A DNA stretch of 64,000 nt from Brachypterus glaber (lineage: Eukaryota; Arthropoda; Insecta; Coleoptera; Kateretidae): positions 74,322,895 to 74,386,894 of the forward strand of contig OY294044.1 in assembly GCA_958510825.1 (NCBI GenBank), read 5' to 3'. Below, in pieces: positions 57,230-64,000 of the stretch. Under the pieces are notes generated by a model. That model was not told the DNA's origin and did no database searches. It saw nothing but the letters and a program-made list of their open reading frames with translations. A program made the translations under genes and the position numbers. Numbering within the stretch: position 1 is the first letter of the stretch; the number at the start of each line of letters is the position of its first letter.

Positions 57230-58164
57230 CACAGAAAAAAAGGATATCTTGAATCAAAGCAAAACGATCTTGAACCAAGACCGCCATGGCTTTCGATATG
57301 TTCAACGCCGTGATCTTGGCATTTGAGGTCCTAGATTTAAGGGCATTTCCTTAAATCAGAGCCACTTAAACCATTTATTTAAGATCATATTATCTTAAAC
57401 CATATATGTAATTATCTTGATTTAAGATCATATTATCTTTATCTAAGATCATATTATCTTACACCAAGCCTTGGTTTAAGATAATATAATCTTAAATGAA
57501 GAGAATTATAATCTTGATTTAAGATTATGATTATCTTGATTCAAGATCATACTCACTCCACACTTAGGTTCCAGGATTAATAGAATGGTAAATATTTTGA
57601 AAAAATATTATTTTGCACGCCTATGAAATATGATACTTTCTTATTCTGTTAATCGTGTGAAATTTGATTTCAAAAACTTGTTGCAACGCCATTCCAAAAT
57701 GGCGCTTATAGATATAAATTATTTAAAGCTACTTACTCGTGAATTTTTTAAGTAAATCCCCATCGTTTGAGGGTAACAGATACAAATTCGTCCATTTTAA
57801 AGCAGATAAAAACAATGTACACCTTTAAAGACAACTGACGGCAAAAAAAATAAACCTAACTTCTCTCCCACGCATATCTTAAACTACTGGGGTGAGGCCG
57901 GCAAACTCTTTTCCGTAAGACAACAGGGGCTTTGAGTCAAGATAATAACTCTTGATTCTCTGCTACTATTTTAAATGTCATGCATTTAAGGAAAAAATCC
58001 TTGACACAAGGACTTTTCTACCAAGAGAATAATTAAAGGAAACCAGTGTCACAGATAATCTTAAACCGAGGATACATCTTAAAAGAAGATTATTACCTCG
58101 ATTTAAGATAATATAAATCCAAGATAATTTATTATCTTCTGCCAAGATAACCTTTTTTTCTGTG
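57230..58164. mobile_element. 935-bp TIR element, TA-CACAGAAAAAAAGG
   Basis: The ends CACAGAAAAAAAGGATATCT and its near complement are flanked by TA (57228 and 58165). The interior is built from repeats of AAGATTATAATCTT, ATCTTGATTTAAGATAATAT and similar, which pair with each other in both directions. No transposase frame. It belongs with the CACTG-A-rich TA group (42118, 41003). Confidence 0.85.
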
Positions 58165-58490
58165 TAGTGTTATTAACAGTTATAATGCTTTTACCACGAT
58201 TATAAATAGTATATGCTATTACTGTATTTTTCAAAAACCAGTAGCACTGCGTGTCAAATAAAATAAAAGTTAGTTATTTTAATGTTTTTAAAAAAAATAA
58301 CACATTCCTGATTTTACATCGTTTAAACAAATAAATCGGAACAAAAATATGTTTGTTGAAAATTCATGGTAATTTATCAATACATTTATAAAGCAAATAA
58401 ATATTTTTAAATCAGATTATTTTACTTAACATTTACACCATTTATTCAGGGCCGTAACTATGGGGGGGGGAGTCTCCCCCCATCCATCCA
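58165..58490. other. AT-rich DNA ending in a G/C patch
   Basis: GGGGGGGGGAGTCTCCCCCC near 58463. I see no gene. Confidence 0.5.
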
Positions 58491-58493
58491 TCT

Positions 58494-58820
58494 TGAAATC
58501 AAAAAGAGTTGCATATTTCATGGGTTAAAAACATAAAAGTATAAAAGTTGCATATTTTTTCTAGGGTGGGACCTTTTTTTTAGTGATGATTTTTTTTTGA
58601 GTTTTTTGAGTTTTGAGAGAGAAAGGGTGGTGGGACTTTTTATCTTGTCTTGAAATCAAAAAAAGTTGCATATTTCATGATTAAAGACATAAAGTTGCAT
58701 ATTGCATATTTCATGGATTAAATATTGCATATTTTTTCTAGGGTGGGACCTTTTTTTTTTAGTCGTAAACTTTTTTGAGTTTTGAGAAAAGGGTGGGACT
58801 TTTTTTTTTAGTCAGTAAAA
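58494..58820. repeat. Degenerate tandem repeat (AGTTGCATATTTCATG)
   Basis: Two main units of about 150 bp each hold AAATCAAAAARAGTTGCATA, TTTCATG, TCTAGGGTGGGACCTTTTTT and TTTTGAGTTTTGAGA, with internal sub-duplications. Confidence 0.8.
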
Positions 58821-59097
58821 AAGGCAATTGTGCGTGTAGAAACTTATTTTTTAGTTTGAATATATGTGGACCACCGCCAAAAGTTCCACAAAAAAAAATC
58901 AAATAAGTTATCTCCGAGACCCCAATGCATTGCAATGCATTGTGGGACGATATACATTTTCTATGATTATTATGGTTATGTGTAAAATAGAAAACTTATA
59001 TTTTGTATACTTCTTAGAGTACTCATAGTTTATGGAAAATACAGTTTAAAAAATTCAAAGATTAGGAGAGGTATACATCTGTTTGGATATGGTTGTA
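58821..59097. other. AT-rich DNA, nothing recognised
   Basis: I see no feature except the short word CATTGCAATGCATTG near 58927. Confidence 0.5.
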
Positions 59098-59445
59098 TAT
59101 TTTTCTACGACTGCTTTAGAATGTAGGCAAATACACACACTTTTCAAACACAGAATGAATCCATTCTAGCTCTAGATACTATATGAATATTCCGTATCAA
59201 GTGTTAGAATGAGCACATGTAGTGCCATCTCTTGTTTATAAAAGTAAAGAAAACTGTAGCAAAATTAGCAAAATTTGTCTTGAAATATTGAATAATTTAA
59301 TGCAATTTAAAGTTTTGCGTTAAAATTACATAAAGTTTATTAGTTTTTCTTAGTATTATAGCCTGTTGGCTCGTATGACAAACTTTCCGCTGGCGCGGAA
59401 TATTGTCTATTCCATACTAGTTATAGAATATACTATTCTAGCAAT
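59098..59445 (-). repeat. 700-bp repeat, copy 2, internally deleted
   Basis: This is the reverse complement of 50718-51430 lacking about 370 bp of the middle. The join falls after ACGAGCC in the palindromic GC core, which suggests deletion at a hairpin. Confidence 0.85.
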
Positions 59446-59640
59446 GTATACCTCAATAAGATATTAGGGTTGATTGTTGGTATTGACGTTGGCCAGCAGC
59501 CACTCAGTACTTATAAGACAAATAATTTTGAATCCAAAATTTAAAAAAATCACAATAAATCAGTGCTTTTACAGCATTAGTAAATATATAGAGGTCCTGC
59601 TATGAATAATTTTAATTAATTGTAATTTGTAACATACACT

Positions 59641-60245
59641 GATGAAAAAAATGTACACATTGTTACACATTTTAACACGGAACCGTGTCAATCAATGCAG
59701 GTCTACATGGAAGTGTGTAAGACTTTACACAAAAGTGTGTAATCGAATTGCGTAAAGTCTTAACACACTAATGTGTAATTCAGCAATGATTTATTTACTC
59801 AAAAATATGTAAATTTTACCGACAACTGTGTAAATTTTACCGAGAAACATGTAAATTTTGCAGAAAACTGTGTAAATTTTGCCGAAAAATGCGTAAATTA
59901 TACCGAAAGTTGTGTAAATTTTACCGAAAATTGTGTAAATATTACCGAAAGTTGTGTAAATTTTACCGAAAATTGTGTAAATTTTACCGAAAAATGTGTA
60001 AATTTTACCGAAAACCGTGTAAATTTGATTTTAACAATAAAATTGATAAATTTCGTGTTTGTGTACATTTACACATTATTATAGGTAAACAAGGTTTTTT
60101 TCTAGAGTGGTTTACCTGTAACAATGTGTAAATGTACACAAAAACAGAATTTATTAATTTTACTGTTAAAATGAAACATACACCATTTATGGTAAAATTT
60201 ACATAGTTATCGGTAAAGTTAACACCGTGTTCAGTATAATAATAC
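59641..60245. mobile_element. Element containing a 21-bp minisatellite
   Basis: It starts TA-CACTGATGAAAAAAATG, like the CACTG group. It contains GTGTGTAAGACTTTACACA hairpin words and the minisatellite. It then has inverted versions of the same unit near 60177-60240 (GGTAAAATTTACATAG). The right end is not identified. A partial second copy of the right half lies at 61536-61675. Confidence 0.55.
59806..60026. repeat. 21-bp minisatellite, about 10.5 copies
   Basis: The unit is TGTGTAAATTTTACCGAAAA plus one base. The copies are contiguous with no spacers and differ by a few bases each. The unit length is divisible by three, so it stays open and gives a KLCKFYR heptapeptide-repeat frame (59889-60131). 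There is no sign that this is a gene. Confidence 0.93.
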
Positions 60246-61535
60246 ACCTATGTTTTTTTTTAAACAGGATAATGAAACAAATTGTATTATACTGATTCTT
60301 TATTAAATACGATAATTATATATTATACAGGGTGATTTGGTGCATTAGCATTAGCCTCTTTACAAACTTTGGCAATGAAAAGTTGAATTCTAATATTTTT
60401 AATTGAAGAGTTATTCTTGGTAAAATAAATAGAACATGTTTGGGAATGCTGTTTCCAAACTTTTTTGCTTAAAAATGTCCAAACTCCAGGTTTTCGTGAA
60501 AAATAGGCAAATTCCAGTGCTTTTTACAGTTTTTTTTTTGAGGAACTTAAAATTCCAGGTTTTCCATTCTTTCCAGGTCGGTGGGAACCCTGTTATACTA
60601 CTACGTAGTATGTGTAGTAGGGTGACCAGACAAAATTTAAAAATGAGCTTTTTTAGGGTTCCACTCCCTATGAATGTTCATTTAGGTCAAAAACCAACCC
60701 TCTATTTTTTTTTAGAAAGAGAAATCATGTTAAGTCTTTTTATTTATTACAGGGTAGTTTCGAATTTCCCAAAATCGCCAAAAAACGTCCTAGACAAAAA
60801 GTTCTTGAATACAAATGTGTTTCATAAAAAAAATAAGAAACTTTGAAAATGTCCGTCGAGAACCAATTATTCGATCGACTCGAATTTTTTAGGAAAAATC
60901 AAGTTCCATGAGGGGAAGATCCCTATTGTTTTTCAAAATAAAACAAAAAATTTATGGGGGGTTAAATCAAAAAAAGCTGAAAGAAAATTTCGATTAACGT
61001 AAATTAATTTCTTAAATTTTTTAGGAAAAATTACTATTATAGGTAGTTAAGGATCAATTCTACCAACTTTGAAAGTAATCCCCCAAAAACAAAAAGTTAT
61101 GGGGGTTAAACTTTAAAAAAAAATAAAAACTATTTTAAAAAATGTTTTTTCAAAAATTTTGAAAAAATTTTCAAGTGTTTTTTGATTTTTTTTGTACAGG
61201 TTACTTTTAGGCTTTAAAATAACAAAAAATCATACAAATACGTTTGTTTTAGAAATTTTTACGTTTGAAAATAGGCAATTTTTTCAAGTGGTCCGTTTAT
61301 TTTGCACCTGAGTGTATAAAATTTAATAAGTATGCTTCTGTTTTACATAATTTTTTGTTTATGTTCTATTTTCTAGTTGTTTTGTGTTAAATGTTTCACT
61401 TTTCAATATAAAGACTGTCTCGCTTCAGTAATCCGAATTATTTACTAATCCGGGTCACCACGGTTTTAATAACTCCGTGTTATCAAGATCGCTCTGTACC
61501 ATCAAAATGGTGCTTTCCTGTCCAATCCATAGGAA
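60246..61535. other. Dispersed repeat pieces, no gene
   Basis: TATACAGGGTGATTTGG lies at 60324. 60480-60600 carries TTCCAGGTCGGTGGGAACCC. 60860-61100 carries the ATCGACTCGAATTTTT / AAATCAAGTTCCATGAGGGG repeat. The 136-residue frame at 60436-60846 spans several of these repeats and has no motif, so I reject it as a gene. Confidence 0.5.
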
Positions 61536-61675
61536 TGTATTAATTTTACTGTTAAATATATGACATTTTTGGCAATTTTCCACAGTTTTCTATAAAATTT
61601 ACAAAGTCATCGGTAAGATTTACACAGTTTTCGGTAAAATTAACACAGTCATTGTGTATTATTTACACAGTCGCT
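61536..61675. repeat. Partial copy of the minisatellite element
   Basis: TATTAATTTTACTGTTAAA matches 60150. Inverted minisatellite-like units (TTTACACAGTTTTCGGTAAA) follow. Confidence 0.65.
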
Positions 61676-62301
61676 GAACAGACGCCATGATCCGGCAAAT
61701 TTAATAAAAAAATTTAATAAAAAAATAACAATTAATTTTTTTAATTATTTTTCGTTTTTCAAAAGACATTTAAAAAAAATATATTTTTTTTTTGAAAATT
61801 ATTTTTTTTTTTTTGAAAATTATTTTGTTTAAGTAGTTGGGAAATGCAATATACTGTGAATAATATATAATAGAATGCGTAGCATTACATATCTTCAAGG
61901 CTTGTTTATTTTTGAAGTACCAGAAACATGTATTGTAATGTATTCTATTCAAAAACAGAGATGTATAAAATACATTTTTTTATAATTTTGTTTATATAAA
62001 ATATAACATTTATGTCTCTATAGCATTATTTATTATTTTATTTAACAGTTTATTTATTTCTTGTGATACTAAGCGTTTAAAAATTAAACATAACTAAAAA
62101 TATTTTGATTTTTCTCAGTATAGTCAGAGCTCATTTAGTTCTTTAACCCAACACAACATTGTTTGATGAATTTAAATTAAAATGGTAATTTTATCTCAAC
62201 TAGATTCTCGAGAAAATTCCTTTAAATTTTTCTGGTTTAAAATAAAACATGCTGTGAAGATATGTAATGCTTATCATTCCATTGTATACTCTTTACAGTA
62301 A
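61676..62301. other. AT-rich DNA with two GCGTAGCA motifs
   Basis: The motif occurs forward at 61862-61905 and reversed at 62250-62282. That gives an inverted pair about 420 bp apart which could be the ends of one element. Confidence 0.5.
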
Positions 62302-62363
62302 GGGAACGTTCAAGTATTACGTAACGCTCCTAGGGGGGTGGGGGTCATTTTGGAGTTTTACGC
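62302..62363 (+). mobile_element. Truncated GGGAACGTT MITE
   Basis: GGGAACGTTCAAGTATTACG and the G-rich tract match the left half of 30741-30890. The right half is absent. Confidence 0.8.
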
Positions 62364-63433
62364 TTCGCAAAAAAGGTCAAATAAAATAAAAAATTGCCCA
62401 AGAAAAAAAAAATTGATTCCTGGCACTTTCCTTAAATAGGAAAAGCAAAAATTAAAAAATTTCAACGAAAAAATTTTTTTTATCGCACTTTTTTGTTTTG
62501 AGTATTATAAAATAGATACACGCTGATTTATAATTTTTCCAATTCACCAATATTTGCTACAGTTTACTTTTTTCTGCTTAAACTTTTTACCTGTAACTCA
62601 AAAATTAAATTTTAAATAATATCTAACAAATAGGACCCCCTTGGGGGGCCTTAAAGAGGACGAAAGCCTAAATTTTTAAATTTTCCTGGGTTTATCTTGT
62701 ATGCTCTATTTATATACCAATATAAGCTATTCTAGTAGTATATTAAATATTTTTTTTTAATAGGGGGGTTTGGGGGGTCTCGAGCCAATTTTCAGATTTT
62801 TTTTTAGAATTTTAATGTACAAAAAATATTATAATATTATAAATATTTTCTAGATATTGTAAAAGAGTGTTTAAAATGTCGGTTTGGGGGTTACTTAAAA
62901 AAGAAAATAAAAGAAATAACAACATTTTTGAAAATTGTAGTTTATTTCAATATTTTTACGCCCCATGACTATTTTGTTGGGGGATTACTTTTAAACGCAA
63001 TAGGGCCCCTCATAGAACTTGATTTTTTCTGAAAATTTCGAGTTGATCGGATAATTCGTTTTTGAGTTATCGCATAAACAAAAAGCATGACATGGGATGG
63101 ACGAACAGACCGACATTTTCAAAGTTACTTAATTTTTCATGAAACTCATTTGTATCCAAGAATTTTTTGTCTAGGACGTTTTTTGCCGATATTGGGAAAA
63201 AATAATAGTGTTCTTCTTCTCGCAGATTTTACCTGAAAATTTCCTATCCACCGGATAATCGCGTCAAAAAATTGTGAGAGAAGGACGGATTTTTTGAAAG
63301 GGAATAAATCAATTTATTAATTTGTTTTCAGAAATGGCGATTTTAAAGGCTACTTGTTTTTGCGCGGGTAATTAAGGTCCAGCAAACATTTTAGTTTATT
63401 ATTGATATAAAAATGTAAATGAGAAAAAATAAT
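62364..63433. other. AT-rich DNA with dispersed repeat
   Basis: 62945-63130 carries TTCGAGTTGATCGGATAATT and CCTCATAGAACTTGATTTTT, related to 52090-52270 and 60860-61100. I see no gene. Confidence 0.5.
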
Positions 63434-64000
63434 ATACCGGGTGACCCACCAGGTTCTTGACAAGCTATATCTCCGTTATTTCAAAAAAAGGATTTTTTTG
63501 CAAAAAACAGGGTTAAATGGGAGCCATTGAAATTTTTATTCACGTGTCCAAACCCACCCCTTGCTTAGCCACCCCCTTGAAACCACCCCCAACTTCTGTT
63601 TTTCAAATAGCACTCTCCCATTTTTATTAAAGAATATGTAAGTAAATGTTATTCTTAATTCAACCATGTATTATAAGTAGTATCTTATTTCTTAAATAAC
63701 AATAACAAATAACAACTATTATTTATTAATAATATTGTCCCAACAGGTTTTAAACGTGCTATATCTCCGTTGTTTCAAAAGATAAACAAAAATCGAAAAA
63801 AACAAAAGTAAATGCGATTCAAAGTAGAATTTGCTGACTTATGCAAAACTACCCCTTACTTACCCACCCTCTTGGAACCACCCCAACTTTTGTTTTTTTT
63901 AAATAGCACCCCCCTATTTTTACTAAAGAATATGAAAGCACATTTTATTCTAAATTTAACCATGTATTGTAATAATATCTTATTTTTTAAGGGGCTCCAA
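63434..64000. mobile_element. Partial relative of the 18193 foldback
   Basis: It begins TATACCGGGTGACCCACCAG. It then matches the interior and right arm of 18193-19657: ATATCTCCGTTATTTC, CACCCCTTGCTTA, CCACCCCCAACTTCTG. The segment from about 63740 repeats the same block in direct order. It runs off the window end. Confidence 0.75.

Noticed and set aside
59806..60026. CRISPR array
   Set aside because: Units are contiguous with no unique spacers, and the context is eukaryotic.
59889..60131. 80-residue basic repeat protein
   Set aside because: It is only the 21-bp minisatellite read in frame; no promoter, conserved start or family.
60436..60846. 136-residue open frame
   Set aside because: It crosses several unrelated dispersed repeats, has AT-driven composition and no motif.

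Overview
The window looks like AT-rich, non-coding nuclear DNA of an arthropod, most likely an insect. The organism cannot be named from this sequence. Support comes from the mix of elements: LINEs with simple-repeat tails, a Penelope-like GIY-YIG fragment, tRNA-derived SINEs, many TIR/MITE elements with TA, TTAA or ATAT junctions, very long foldback (palindromic) elements, and decayed THAP and SWIM-type zinc-finger gene pieces. I find no intact host gene and no bacterial-style operon. Nearly all short open frames are chance frames, mirrored frames inside palindromes, or translations of satellites.

Layout. 0-7.7 kb: unique AT-rich DNA, a 5'-truncated jockey-like LINE 3' end with a clear 16-bp target duplication (2.4-3.2 kb), a minus-strand LINE fragment split by a TTAA-flanked piggyBac-type MITE (5.1-6.1 kb), and MITEs. 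7.8-10.7 kb: a 1.33-kb unit in tandem, followed by a 302-bp partial repeat. 10.8-13.4 kb: three GC-cored hairpins, one with 85-bp arms. 14.3-16.6 kb: the largest coding relic, a LINE reverse transcriptase frame of about 660 codons with two stops and a (CTAT)n tail. 18.2-22.5 kb: two large foldback elements. 23.3-26.8 kb: THAP-like (+) and SWIM-like (-) gene relics that converge. 27.3-31.1 kb: a minisatellite, a 920-bp tandem duplication that is also the arm of a giant palindrome, two small MITEs and a LINE tail. 32.1-39.4 kb: several TIR elements, one nested in another. 41.3-49.5 kb: a foldback carrying two MITEs, a SINE inside a MITE, two more foldbacks, a second SINE and a TACCGGGTG element. 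50-58 kb: inverted repeat pairs, the Penelope-like fragment, a three-copy repeat and a possible tyrosine-recombinase exon. 58-64 kb: minisatellites and degenerate repeats.

Taken together, the window is a nest of transposons. Insertion order can be read in several places because the matching arm or a sister copy preserves the empty site (5.67-5.92, 42.1-42.7 and 43.7-44.2 kb). Recurring terminal motifs (TAYNGGGTG, CACGGTG, TA-CACWG-A-rich) link elements that otherwise share little and may define a few locally amplified families.
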